Shown: positions 24,095 through 33,060 of the stretch, in pieces
Numbering within the stretch: position 1 is the stretch's first letter
Layout: every line of letters starts with the position of its first letter
Assembly (NCBI RefSeq): GCF_015221995.1
Contig: NZ_JADFFM010000001.1
Span: 2,994,690-3,058,689 of the forward strand
DNA from: Mucilaginibacter boryungensis
GTDB lineage: Bacteria; Bacteroidota; Bacteroidia; Sphingobacteriales; Sphingobacteriaceae
DNA: 64,000 nucleotides
Reading direction: 5' to 3'
The notes under the pieces: generated by a model
Database searches by the model: none
Told to the model about the DNA's origin: nothing
What the model saw: only the letters and a program-made list of their open reading frames with translations
Translations under genes and position numbers: made by a program

Positions 24095-26866
24095 ATGTAT
24101 AAGTTATTAATACCCCTATTCCTGTTTTCCGTGCTAACAGGCTATGCGCAAAAAGCCGCCATAAAAGGAAAAGTAACCGACTCGATAAACAAAACACCTG
24201 TAGAATTGGCTACAGTAGCCATACTGCATGCTAAGGACACCACCGCTGCGGCATTAATTTCATACGCGCAAACTAACAAGGATGGCGAATATGAATTACG
24301 GAACCTGCCCACGGGTGTGCCTTTAAAAGTGGTTGTTTCCTTTGTCGGCTATAAATCACACATCAGGTTTTTTACCCTGATTAAAAACCAGCTATTAAAT
24401 ATGGGTAACGTACAATTAAACCCCAGGGAACTGAACGAGGTAGTGATAAAAGGTGAGCGCATGCCCATTGTGATCCGCAAGGATACGATTGAGTTTGATG
24501 CTGCCGCCTTTAAAGTGCGGCCCAATGCGGTGGTTGAAGATCTGCTGAAAAAATTACCGGGCGTTGAGGTAACCAATAAGGGTAAGATCACAGTAATGGG
24601 TAAGGATGTGACCAAAGTATTGGTAGATGGCCGCGAGTTTTTCTCCAGCGATATCCGTATGGCCACAAAAAACCTGGATGCCGATATGATAGCTAAAGTA
24701 CAGGTTTATGATGACCGCGAAAATGACCCCGACCATTTAATCCCGGAAAATAACGTTAACAAGATCATCAACCTGAAATTTAAAAAGGTGCTGCGGAAAA
24801 GCATTTTTGGGAAGATATACGGAGGTGAAGGTACGCAGGACCATTACCAGACCGGCGGGTTGTTCAACATGTTCAGGGATACCTTGCAGGTAAGTTTATT
24901 GGGCTATACTAATAACCTGAATAGCACGGGTTTTGACTTTAACGACCTTTACAACAATGGTGGCCTGAACCGTGGCGGCGATGCCTTTTATCGTGGTGGC
25001 ATTGGCGGTTTTGGCTTCCGTTCGGGCCTGGGCGCAGCGGGTAAACAAACAGCTTCAGTCGCGGGCATAAACATTAATACCGATTATGGTAAGAAATTTA
25101 AAATGAACCTGTCTTATTTATATAAGCACACTAATACTATAAACGATTCAAGAAATAACCGCCAGCAGTTTTTAGCCGATACCACTACTACTACCAATGC
25201 CATTAGCAACAGCACAGCCAAAAACGATTCGCATATCATAACCGGTACCTTAACCTGGCGCCCCAATATGGCTACGCAACTGATCTATAGCCCCAGCCTC
25301 AATATCATGAATAATACCGGGGAAAATATGAGTACAGCCAGTAGTTATACCAATTTTGTAAATCCAATTAATAATTCGGTCAATAACGGTAATTCCAGCA
25401 ATAATACGTTATCCTTCCAGCACTCGTTAAGTTATAATAAACAATTGAAGAAAAAGGGCTCATCGTTTAATATTAATCACAACATTTCCTACAACCCGGG
25501 TACAGGTACCGGTTTAGATAACCAGAACTTTACATCGTACACAGCTACGTTTCCATCCTACGTATACAGGCAGGAAAACAACACGGTTAACCGCAATGGT
25601 AACGGGAATGTAAATGTGAGCTACCGCACGCCAGTAAGCAAAAAACTGACCGTTGACATCAGTACCAACGAACAGTACAGCTTGGGAGTTGATAAGGTAT
25701 CAACCTATGATTATAACCCGGTAACCGGCCAGCACGATAGCTTTTTGCTGATGAAAAGCAGTGACCTTACCCGCCACAGCTGGACCGAAAGCGCGAGTAC
25801 TGGCCTAACCTTTGATAACCAAAAAGGATTTAATGTGCAAGCCCATGTAAGTCCCCAGGCGCAGCAGGTTACCAATATTTTTAACAGGGGTTTTTCAAAC
25901 ATTGATAAGAATTATTTTTACACCCTGCCCAGCGCCAGCATAACTTATAGCTATTATAATTTCAATTACAACAGCAGTATACAGCTACCAAATATTGGCG
26001 ATATGATACCTTATACCGTGGTGTTCAGCCCGCAATATTCAGTAACCGGCAACCCTGATCTGAAACCGACTTTAAGGCATTCGTTTGGATTGAGTTACCG
26101 CAAGTATAACTGGCAAAAAGGCTTTAACTTGTATTTCAACGCCGGTGCTAATTTTGAAAAGAACAGCATTTTAAGGAAGGTTACGCAAACATCGCAATTA
26201 ATTGAAACCAGTACGCCTATCAACCGCGATGGGCGATATAGTTATAACGTCAGTGGATCAGTTGGAAAGCAAATTAAAAAATGGAAGAATGTGCAGCTAA
26301 ATTTTAACAGCTCGCTCAATTTATCAACCAACCACGATTTTTTTGTACTGAACCAGCAGGACGGCTATCAGAATAACTACCGTGTAGGCTTCACCCAGCG
26401 TATGTCATTAAACTACAAGGATATTATCCAATTTGACCCGGAATACACGCTTAGCGAAGTTTATACCAATTATAAAGGGGTTAACAATAACAGCCAAAGC
26501 AACCTTACACATAATTTTGATGCGCAGTTTACCTTCTTTTTGCCGAAGAAATTTAACATCGACGGAACCTACAATTATTATTACAACCCACAGGTGGCAC
26601 CCGGCTTTCAAAAAAGCAGCAACTTGTTAAACCTCTCGCTGGCTCGCCAATTCCTGAAAAAAGACCGCGCAGAGATCAAGCTTTCCTGCTATGATATTTT
26701 AAACCAAAGCATTACTAACACCCGCTTTATCAGTTATAACAGCATCAACGATAACCAAACTGAAATAGTGCGCCGTTATTTAATGATCACGCTGTTATTC
26801 AAATTTAACAAGGCATCGTACAAAGACGAACCGAAACCAGCACTCAACTTTGGACGGATGAGGTAA
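24095..26866 (+). CDS. Outer-membrane beta-barrel protein with CarboxypepD_reg-like domain (TonB receptor-like)
   Basis: 923 residues: signal peptide (about 1-19), a carboxypeptidase-regulatory-like beta sandwich (KGKVTDSINKTPVELATV, LRNLPTGVPLKVVVSFVGYKS; about 20-115), then a plug-like region (VEDLLKKLPGVEV, KVLVDGREFFSSD) and a large C-terminal barrel. It resembles the outer-membrane protein beta-barrel family (OMP_b-brl_3) rather than SusC, and no SusD partner is adjacent. It may import or assemble an unknown ligand. It is divergent from the membrane XRE regulator. Confidence 0.85.
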   Translation: MYKLLIPLFLFSVLTGYAQKAAIKGKVTDSINKTPVELATVAILHAKDTTAAALISYAQTNKDGEYELRNLPTGVPLKVVVSFVGYKSHIRFFTLIKNQLLNMGNVQLNPRELNEVVIKGERMPIVIRKDTIEFDAAAFKVRPNAVVEDLLKKLPGVEVTNKGKITVMGKDVTKVLVDGREFFSSDIRMATKNLDADMIAKVQVYDDRENDPDHLIPENNVNKIINLKFKKVLRKSIFGKIYGGEGTQDHYQTGGLFNMFRDTLQVSLLGYTNNLNSTGFDFNDLYNNGGLNRGGDAFYRGGIGGFGFRSGLGAAGKQTASVAGININTDYGKKFKMNLSYLYKHTNTINDSRNNRQQFLADTTTTTNAISNSTAKNDSHIITGTLTWRPNMATQLIYSPSLNIMNNTGENMSTASSYTNFVNPINNSVNNGNSSNNTLSFQHSLSYNKQLKKKGSSFNINHNISYNPGTGTGLDNQNFTSYTATFPSYVYRQENNTVNRNGNGNVNVSYRTPVSKKLTVDISTNEQYSLGVDKVSTYDYNPVTGQHDSFLLMKSSDLTRHSWTESASTGLTFDNQKGFNVQAHVSPQAQQVTNIFNRGFSNIDKNYFYTLPSASITYSYYNFNYNSSIQLPNIGDMIPYTVVFSPQYSVTGNPDLKPTLRHSFGLSYRKYNWQKGFNLYFNAGANFEKNSILRKVTQTSQLIETSTPINRDGRYSYNVSGSVGKQIKKWKNVQLNFNSSLNLSTNHDFFVLNQQDGYQNNYRVGFTQRMSLNYKDIIQFDPEYTLSEVYTNYKGVNNNSQSNLTHNFDAQFTFFLPKKFNIDGTYNYYYNPQVAPGFQKSSNLLNLSLARQFLKKDRAEIKLSCYDILNQSITNTRFISYNSINDNQTEIVRRYLMITLLFKFNKASYKDEPKPALNFGRMR

Positions 26867-26871
26867 GTTAA

Positions 26872-26950
26872 AAAATTAGGTTGAAGATTAGAGATTAGGT
26901 TTTCGCTGATAATTACACCTGATCTCTAATTACTAATCTCTAACCTGTAA
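26872..26950. repeat. GATTAGAGATTAG short-word array
   Basis: Words such as GATTAGAGATTAGG and CTAATTACTAATCTCTAA are repeated on both strands between the receptor-like gene and engB. The same vocabulary occurs at 31090-31116, 33011-33045, 35781-35812 and around 50160 and 50745. Confidence 0.6.
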
Positions 26951-26954
26951 TTAG

Positions 26955-26962
26955 TACCTTTG
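26955..26962 (+). promoter_or_regulatory. Bacteroidota -7 element of engB (TACCTTTG)
   Basis: An exact TAnnTTTG match ending 4 bases before the engB ATG, implying a leaderless or nearly leaderless transcript. No TTTG at the -33 position. Confidence 0.5.
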
Positions 26963-26966
26963 CCTC

Positions 26967-27587
26967 ATGATCATTAAATCAGCAGAGTTTGTTTGCAGCA
27001 ATACCCAGATATCAAAATTACCGCCGCCGGTAAAACCTGAGTATGCCTTTATAGGCCGCTCGAACGTGGGTAAATCATCGCTTATTAATATGCTGGTGCA
27101 GAAAAAAGGGCTGGCTAAAACTTCACAAACCCCTGGCAAAACACAACTGATCAACCATTTTATTATTAACGATAACTGGTACCTGGTCGATCTGCCGGGC
27201 TATGGTTACGCGCGCATATCAAAAAGCAAAAAGGAAGATTGGGACAAATTTATTCGCAATTACCTGAATAAGCGCGAAAGCCTGCAATGCGTAATGGTAT
27301 TAATTGACAGCAGGCTTGAGCCACAAAAAATTGATTTGGAATTTTGCAATATGTTGGGCGAAAAGGGCCTCCCTTTCGCGCTCATCTTCACCAAGGCCGA
27401 CAAGCAATCGGCTACCAAAACCGATCAGAACATTGCGAAATTCCGCAAGGCCCTGCTGGCCACCTTTGAGGAAGTCCCCGATATTTTTATCACATCGTCT
27501 GAAACCGGTTTAGGTAAAGACGAGGTACTGAACTTTATTGATGGCATCAATAAGAATTTTGAAGTGCCTGATTATAAGCAATTTTAA
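26967..27587 (+). CDS. engB: Ribosome biogenesis GTPase YihA/YsxC/EngB
   Basis: A 206-residue TRAFAC GTPase needed for 50S assembly. G1 is GRSNVGKSSL, G3 VDLPGYGYA, G4 TKADK and G5 ITSSE. The switch region KTSQTPGKTQLINHF is typical of the EngB subfamily. The gene converges on clpC and shares a bidirectional terminator with it. Confidence 0.97.
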   Translation: MIIKSAEFVCSNTQISKLPPPVKPEYAFIGRSNVGKSSLINMLVQKKGLAKTSQTPGKTQLINHFIINDNWYLVDLPGYGYARISKSKKEDWDKFIRNYLNKRESLQCVMVLIDSRLEPQKIDLEFCNMLGEKGLPFALIFTKADKQSATKTDQNIAKFRKALLATFEEVPDIFITSSETGLGKDEVLNFIDGINKNFEVPDYKQF

Positions 27588-27621
27588 GTCATCCCTCTTT
27601 TCAAACAACAGCTTTATCATA

Positions 27622-27656
27622 CAAAAAACGCCCCCGATATATCGGGGGCGTTTTGT
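27622..27656. terminator. Bidirectional terminator between engB and clpC
   Basis: A perfect stem AACGCCCCCGAT/ATCGGGGGCGTT with A and T runs on the two sides. Confidence 0.92.
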
Positions 27657-27677
27657 TATCTTAAAAGTCAATAGGTA

Positions 27678-30215
27678 TTATTCCTGTGCTTTTTCTTTTG
27701 GCTTTTTGTTTTCGCCGGATGATTTCACGTTGATCTTAATTTCATTGGCTTCTTTATCAAAGTCAACTTCCATCAGGTCGCCATCAACCAGTTCTCCTTT
27801 TAATATTTCTTCGGCAATAGGCTCTTCCAGGTATTTCTGGATAGCACGTTTTAACGGACGGGCGCCAAATTGAGAATCGAAACCTTTATCGGCAACAAAC
27901 TCCTTAGCCGCATCGGTTAATACGATCTGGTAACCCAGGCCGCTTACTCTGCTAAACAAAGCTGAAAGTTCGATATCGATAATTTTGAATATCTCTTCTT
28001 TACCCAGTGAGTTAAATACGATCACATCATCTATACGGTTTAAAAATTCGGGGGCGAAAGCACGTTTTAAAGCATTCTCAATAACTCCACGCGAATGGGT
28101 ATCTACCTGTTTGCTCATGGCAGCTGTCCCAAAACCAACACCCTGACCAAAGTCTTTCAACTGACGGGCGCCAATGTTTGATGTCATGATGATAATAGCA
28201 TTCCTGAAATCGACTTTACGGCCCAATGAGTCGGTCAATTGACCTTCATCCAGCACCTGTAAAAGAATATTGAATACATCAGGGTGGGCTTTCTCAATCT
28301 CGTCCAGCAATACAACTGCATATGGTTTACGGCGCACCTTTTCTGTTAATTGTCCGCCTTCTTCATAACCCACATAGCCCGGAGGCGCACCCACCAAACG
28401 TGATACCGCGAATTTCTCCATGTATTCGCTCATGTCAATTTGTATCAGGGCATCTTCGGTATCGAACATAAAACGGGCAAGCTCTTTAGCCAACTCGGTT
28501 TTACCAACACCTGTAGGGCCTAAAAATATGAACGAACCAATTGGTTTTTTAGGGTCTTTCAAACCAGCACGGGTACGTTGTATAGCACGGGTAAGTTTCT
28601 TAATAGCGTCTTCCTGGCCAATAATTTTACTGCCGATGTTTTCAGCCATATGCAGCAATTTCTGACTATCGGCCTGGCCAACCTTTTGTACCGGTATACC
28701 GGTCATCATCGCTACTACCTCTGCCACATTATCTTCAGTTACGGTGTAACGTTTAGATTTTGTTTCGGCTTCCCACACAGCTTTAGCCTGTTCTAATTCT
28801 TCAAGCAAATGTTTCTCGGTATCACGCAGTTTAGCCGCTTCCTCGTATTTCTGGCTGCGTACAACTTTGTTTTTTTCGATTTTGATCTGCTCTATCTTTT
28901 GCTCAATATCCAAAATTTCCTGCGGAACATGAATATTGGTCAGGTGCACACGCGAACCTGATTCATCCAGCGCATCAATAGCCTTGTCCGGTAAAAACCT
29001 GTCGGTAATATAACGGGTAGTTAAAGTTACGCATGCGTTGATAGCCTCGTCAGTATAAGTTACACCGTGATGCTCCTCATATTTCTCTTTAATACGGGTT
29101 AGTATTTCTACAGTTTCTTCGGGCGTGGCCGGTTCAACCATTACTTTTTGGAAACGGCGGTCTAATGCGCCATCCTTTTCAATATACTGGCGGTACTCAT
29201 CTAAAGTAGTCGCGCCGATGCATTGGATCTCTCCCCTGGCCAAAGCCGGTTTAAACATATTGGATGCATCCAGCGAACCTGAAGCACCGCCGGCACCCAC
29301 AATGGTGTGGATCTCATCAATAAACAATATCACATCCGGAGATTTTTCCAGCTCGTTCATTACGGCTTTCATCCGCTCCTCAAACTGGCCGCGGTATTTA
29401 GTGCCTGCCACCAGTGATGCAAGATCAAGCGTAACCACACGTTTGTTGAACAGCACACGTGATACTTTACGCTGTACAATGCGCAGCGCCAAGCCTTCAG
29501 CAATAGCGCTTTTACCCACGCCCGGCTCACCTATTAAAATAGGATTGTTCTTTTTACGGCGCGATAATATTTGTGAAACACGTTCAATTTCTTTCTCCCG
29601 GCCAACAATCGGATCCAGGCGGCCTTCTTCGGCAGCTTTGGTTAAATCGCGGCCAAAGTTGTCCAGCACCGGTGTTTTCGATTTAATGTCGCTCACCTTT
29701 TTAGGCTGGCTAAATGATTCCTCTTCTTTAAAGTCATCATCCCCGCCAGTTGGCGAACCCGGCATTTCGTCGGTCACATTGTTCTTGTGCGCGTCTACTT
29801 CGTGTTTAAATATTTCATAGTTAACATTAAACTGTAACAATAGCTGTGATGCAATATTATCCTCGTCGCGTAAAATAGAGAGCAATAAATGCTCGGTACC
29901 AATTACATCGCTTTTAAATATTTTTGCTTCCAGATAAGTGATCTTTAAAACTTTTTCGGCCTGTTTGGTTAAAGGTATGCTGCCAATGTGCACGTTTGTA
30001 CCGGTAGTGCCTTTTACGGCATCTTCCACAGCACGGCGCAGTTTAGCGGTATCCACGTTCAATCCTCTCAGTAATTTAATGGCAACGCCGTCGCCATCGC
30101 GAATAAGCCCCAGTAATAAATGCTCGGTTCCAATATAGTCATGCCCAAGGCGTAAGGCCTCCTCTCTGCTATATGTAATAACGTCTTTAACCCGTGGCGA
30201 AAATTTAGCTTCCAT
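27678..30215 (-). CDS. clpC: ATP-dependent Clp protease ATP-binding subunit ClpC
   Basis: 845 residues: two Clp_N repeats (about 1-145), a first AAA+ module (Walker A GEPGVGKSAIAEG), a linker with a UVR-type helix (KYEEAAKLRDTEKHLLEEL), a second AAA+ module (GPTGVGKTELAKELA, then DMSEYMEKF) and a C-terminal D2-small domain (LNRIDDVIVF, GARPLKRAI). It unfolds substrates for ClpP. The UVR/middle segment marks ClpC rather than ClpB or ClpA. The upstream region contains a CTAATcTATAaATTAG palindrome (30243-30258) that could be regulatory. Confidence 0.96.
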   Translation of the reverse strand: MEAKFSPRVKDVITYSREEALRLGHDYIGTEHLLLGLIRDGDGVAIKLLRGLNVDTAKLRRAVEDAVKGTTGTNVHIGSIPLTKQAEKVLKITYLEAKIFKSDVIGTEHLLLSILRDEDNIASQLLLQFNVNYEIFKHEVDAHKNNVTDEMPGSPTGGDDDFKEEESFSQPKKVSDIKSKTPVLDNFGRDLTKAAEEGRLDPIVGREKEIERVSQILSRRKKNNPILIGEPGVGKSAIAEGLALRIVQRKVSRVLFNKRVVTLDLASLVAGTKYRGQFEERMKAVMNELEKSPDVILFIDEIHTIVGAGGASGSLDASNMFKPALARGEIQCIGATTLDEYRQYIEKDGALDRRFQKVMVEPATPEETVEILTRIKEKYEEHHGVTYTDEAINACVTLTTRYITDRFLPDKAIDALDESGSRVHLTNIHVPQEILDIEQKIEQIKIEKNKVVRSQKYEEAAKLRDTEKHLLEELEQAKAVWEAETKSKRYTVTEDNVAEVVAMMTGIPVQKVGQADSQKLLHMAENIGSKIIGQEDAIKKLTRAIQRTRAGLKDPKKPIGSFIFLGPTGVGKTELAKELARFMFDTEDALIQIDMSEYMEKFAVSRLVGAPPGYVGYEEGGQLTEKVRRKPYAVVLLDEIEKAHPDVFNILLQVLDEGQLTDSLGRKVDFRNAIIIMTSNIGARQLKDFGQGVGFGTAAMSKQVDTHSRGVIENALKRAFAPEFLNRIDDVIVFNSLGKEEIFKIIDIELSALFSRVSGLGYQIVLTDAAKEFVADKGFDSQFGARPLKRAIQKYLEEPIAEEILKGELVDGDLMEVDFDKEANEIKINVKSSGENKKPKEKAQE

Positions 30216-30651
30216 ATATACCTTTCATAAATAATGAACGTCCTAATCTATAAATTAGTTTTTTTTTGATTAGCGACATTCGAATAATAATTATCAACAA
30301 TATTGCCAATAATTTGCATACGCTGAAATCAGACAATCAGATGATGCATTTTACACATCACGCCGCTAAATAAAGGCTTTTTAGCATATCAGCAGCATAT
30401 AATGTGTGTAATTTATTAATTAAATGGCAATTTTCAGTTAACAGTTTGATAATAATTACCTTAATAAGTTTAATAACGTTGCCTGCATCAGCTATTTATG
30501 CAACATTATAGGCAATTAGTCATAATACCTGCCAATTAGGCATAGTAGTTTTCAGGATTAACAATCAGAGGCTAACGATAAGGGGTTGGTTTTTATTAGT
30601 CTGATGTAAGGAATGTGTTGCTTTTTCTACAAAACCATTATATATAATCAC
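30216..30651. other. Divergent intergenic region clpC / GNAT gene
   Basis: 436 bp of AT-rich DNA. It contains the CTAATCTATAAATTAG palindrome at 30243-30258, 28 bp upstream of clpC, and otherwise only AT-rich sequence with short inverted stretches. I see no gene and no clean TTTG/TAnnTTTG pair. Confidence 0.45.
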
Positions 30652-31077
30652 ATGATACAGCAACCTACCCCTGCCAATTATCCCGAAATGGCCGCGCTTT
30701 GGGAGGCTTCCGTACGCGCTACTCACCATTTTTTAACCGAAGAGGATATCTGGCGCATTAAACCTATGTTGCCGGGAATATTTGAAAGTATACAAGTTTA
30801 TATTGTCAGCGATAATAACATTATAGCCGGTATGCTGGGCTTAACCGGCGACGAAATAGCCATGCTATTCCTGCATCCTAATGTATTCGGCAAGGGCATT
30901 GGCAAAATGTTGGTAAATTATGCCATAAATGAACACGGTGCGCGTAAAGTTGAAGTGAACGAACAAAACCCGCAAGCGATTGGCTTTTACCAGCATATGG
31001 GGTTTAAAATTACAAGTCGCCGGGATACTGATGATTACGGGCAGGCATTTCCGATATTGGAGATGGAATTGGGTTAA
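30652..31077 (+). CDS. GNAT family N-acetyltransferase
   Basis: 141 residues from the Met at 30652; an in-frame ATG at 30613 would add 13 residues without family character. The acetyl-CoA pyrophosphate loop reads HPNVFGKGIGKML, preceded by the strand EIAMLFL and followed by KVEVNEQNPQAIGFYQHMGFK, the GNAT C-terminal motif. The substrate is unknown. Confidence 0.88.
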   Translation: MIQQPTPANYPEMAALWEASVRATHHFLTEEDIWRIKPMLPGIFESIQVYIVSDNNIIAGMLGLTGDEIAMLFLHPNVFGKGIGKMLVNYAINEHGARKVEVNEQNPQAIGFYQHMGFKITSRRDTDDYGQAFPILEMELG

Positions 31078-31089
31078 TTATATCCTTTG

Positions 31090-31116
31090 CCTAACCTAAT
31101 CTCTAATCACTAAATC
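31090..31116. repeat. CTAATCTCTAATC short-word array
   Basis: Imperfect repeats of CTAATC between the GNAT gene and ettA, the same vocabulary as the array at 26872. Confidence 0.5.
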
Positions 31117-31119
31117 CCC

Positions 31120-31127
31120 TATATTTG
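31120..31127 (+). promoter_or_regulatory. Bacteroidota -7 element of ettA (TATATTTG)
   Basis: An exact TAnnTTTG match 20 bp before the ettA ATG. No matching -33 box. Confidence 0.5.
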
Positions 31128-31147
31128 CCGCACTAAATAAAATCTAC

Positions 31148-32827
31148 ATGGCCGACGAGAAGATCATATTTTCAATGGCGGGTGTCAGCAAGATATATCC
31201 GCCGCAAAAGCAAGTCTTAAAAAATATATACCTGTCGTTTTTCTATGGCGCTAAAATTGGCGTTATTGGTTTAAACGGATCGGGTAAATCATCTGTATTA
31301 AAAATTATTGCCGGCTTGGATAAAAGCTACCAGGGCGAAGTGGTATTCTCGCCCGGTTACACCGTGGGCTACCTGGCCCAGGAACCCGAGCTTGACCCAA
31401 ACAAAACCGTACGCGAAGTAGTGGAAGAAGGCGTGTCTGAAATCACCGCCATCCTGAAAGAGTATGAGGAGATCAACGAGAAATTTGGGTTAGAAGAGGT
31501 TTATAGCGATCTCGATGCGATGGACAAATTAATGGCGCGCCAGGGGGAATTACAAGATAAAATTGATGCCGTAAACGCCTGGGAACTGGATACCAAACTG
31601 GAACGTGCGATGGATGCCCTGCGCTGCCCTGAACCTGACACAAAAATATCGGTACTTTCGGGTGGGGAGCGCCGCCGCGTGGCGCTATGCCGCTTATTGC
31701 TACAGCAGCCTGATGTATTATTGCTGGATGAGCCCACCAACCACTTAGACGCTGAGTCTATTGACTGGCTGGAGCAGCATTTGAAACAATATGCAGGCAC
31801 CGTTATTGCCGTAACTCACGACCGTTACTTCCTTGATAACGTGGCCGGCTGGATCTTAGAGCTTGACCGCGGCGAAGGTATCCCATGGAAAGGCAACTAC
31901 TCATCATGGCTTGACCAGAAAGCCAAACGCTTAGCCCAGGAAGAAAAAACCGAAAGCAAACGCCAGAAAACCTTAGAACGCGAATTGGAATGGGCCCGTA
32001 TGGCCCCTAAAGCCCGGCATGCTAAAGGCAAGGCGCGTTTAGCCAACTACGAAAAACTGGCCAGCGAGGAAGGTAAGGAACGCGAAGAAAAACTGGAGCT
32101 GTTCATCCCACCAGGGCCGCGTTTGGGAAATGTGGTGATAGAAGCTACTGACGTAACTAAAGCCTATGGGGATAAAGTATTGTTTGAGAACCTAAGCTTC
32201 TCGTTACCACCGGCGGGTATTGTGGGTATCATTGGGCCCAACGGTGCGGGTAAAACCACGCTGTTCCGCCTGATTACCGGGCAGGAACAACCCGACAAAG
32301 GCACGTTCCGCGTAGGCGAAACGGTAGCTTTAGGATATGTTGACCAGATGCACGATGACCTTGACCCAGAGAAATCAGTTTGGGAAAACATTACCGGCGG
32401 CAACGAAACCATAATGCTGGGTAACCGTCCGCTAAACTCACGGGCTTATGTATCGCGCTTTAACTTTAACGGCGCTGATCAGCAAAAGAAGGTTGGCGTA
32501 CTGTCGGGCGGTGAGCGTAACAGGGTACACCTGTCTATCACCCTAAAAAAAGGATCGAACGTGCTCCTGCTGGATGAGCCTACCAACGATATTGACGTGA
32601 ACACTTTACGTTCGCTGGAAGAAGCATTGGAAAACTTTGCCGGCTGTGCGGTAATTATCAGTCACGACCGCTGGTTCCTCGACCGGATCTGTACCCATAT
32701 CCTGGCCTTTGAGGGTAACTCGGAAGTTTACTTCTTTGAAGGCAACTACAGCGATTACGAAGAGAATCGCAAAAAACGCCTGGGTGATGTCGCGCCGAAA
32801 AGGATCAGGTATAAAAAATTAGGATAA
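31148..32827 (+). CDS. ettA: Energy-dependent translational throttle protein EttA (ABC-F)
   Basis: A 559-residue soluble ABC-F protein with two nucleotide-binding domains. NBD1: GLNGSGKSS, SGGERRRVALCRLL, LLDEPTNHLDAESI. NBD2: GPNGAGKTT, SGGERNRVHLS, LLDEPTNDIDVNTL. The PtIM linker contains ARHAKGKARLANYEKL, as in E. coli EttA, and the arm and length match that subfamily. EttA binds the ribosomal E site and gates the first elongation step according to ADP/ATP. A -7 element lies 20 bp upstream. Confidence 0.96.
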   Translation: MADEKIIFSMAGVSKIYPPQKQVLKNIYLSFFYGAKIGVIGLNGSGKSSVLKIIAGLDKSYQGEVVFSPGYTVGYLAQEPELDPNKTVREVVEEGVSEITAILKEYEEINEKFGLEEVYSDLDAMDKLMARQGELQDKIDAVNAWELDTKLERAMDALRCPEPDTKISVLSGGERRRVALCRLLLQQPDVLLLDEPTNHLDAESIDWLEQHLKQYAGTVIAVTHDRYFLDNVAGWILELDRGEGIPWKGNYSSWLDQKAKRLAQEEKTESKRQKTLERELEWARMAPKARHAKGKARLANYEKLASEEGKEREEKLELFIPPGPRLGNVVIEATDVTKAYGDKVLFENLSFSLPPAGIVGIIGPNGAGKTTLFRLITGQEQPDKGTFRVGETVALGYVDQMHDDLDPEKSVWENITGGNETIMLGNRPLNSRAYVSRFNFNGADQQKKVGVLSGGERNRVHLSITLKKGSNVLLLDEPTNDIDVNTLRSLEEALENFAGCAVIISHDRWFLDRICTHILAFEGNSEVYFFEGNYSDYEENRKKRLGDVAPKRIRYKKLG

Positions 32828-32832
32828 TTTTA

Positions 32833-32866
32833 AAGGCGAAAGGCGGAATGCCAATTGCGAAATGGC
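32833..32866. repeat. GGCGAAAGGCGGAAT short-word array
   Basis: Words GGCGAAA, GGCGGAAT and TTGCGAAAT repeat after the ettA stop. Closely related text occurs at 11527-11572 and 61745-61795. Confidence 0.5.
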
Positions 32867-32880
32867 TTAAAAAAGAGTAT

Positions 32881-32966
32881 TGTCATTGTGAGCGATAGCG
32901 TGGCAATCTCATAGTTCGCAAATCAAACTACGAGATTGCCACGTCGCTACGCTCCTCGCAATGACA
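32881..32966. repeat. 86-bp terminally inverted intergenic element, copy 2
   Basis: TGTCATTGTGAGCGATAGCG at the left end, CTCCTCGCAATGACA at the right end, with inner arms GTGGCAATCTCATAG and CTACGAGATTGCCAC. Same family as 10731-10816. It lies between convergent genes. Confidence 0.88.
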
Positions 32967-32978
32967 ATAGATTAATGC

Positions 32979-33007
32979 AAAACGCCCCGATAGTATCGGG
33001 GCGTTTT
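32979..33007. terminator. Bidirectional terminator
   Basis: A perfect stem AAAACGCCCCGATA/TATCGGGGCGTTTT between ettA and the M13 peptidase gene. Confidence 0.9.
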
Positions 33008-33010
33008 GCA

Positions 33011-33045
33011 TTACTAATCTCTAATCTCTGATAACTAATCGCTGA
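33011..33045. repeat. CTAATCTCTAATCTCTGAT short-word array
   Basis: Words CTAATCTCTAATC and CTAATCGCTGAT in tandem next to the M13 peptidase stop. Confidence 0.5.
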
Positions 33046-33060
33046 TTTGCTTTCAGCAAA

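Noticed and set aside
24095..26866. SusC/SusD polysaccharide utilisation pair
   Set aside because: The barrel lacks the typical SusC features and no SusD gene is adjacent.
27622..27656. Riboswitch or structured RNA
   Set aside because: A simple perfect GC-rich stem with A/T runs, placed between convergent genes, is a terminator.
29125..29820. 231-residue plus-strand frame
   Set aside because: Shadow of clpC. The clpC frame has all family motifs.
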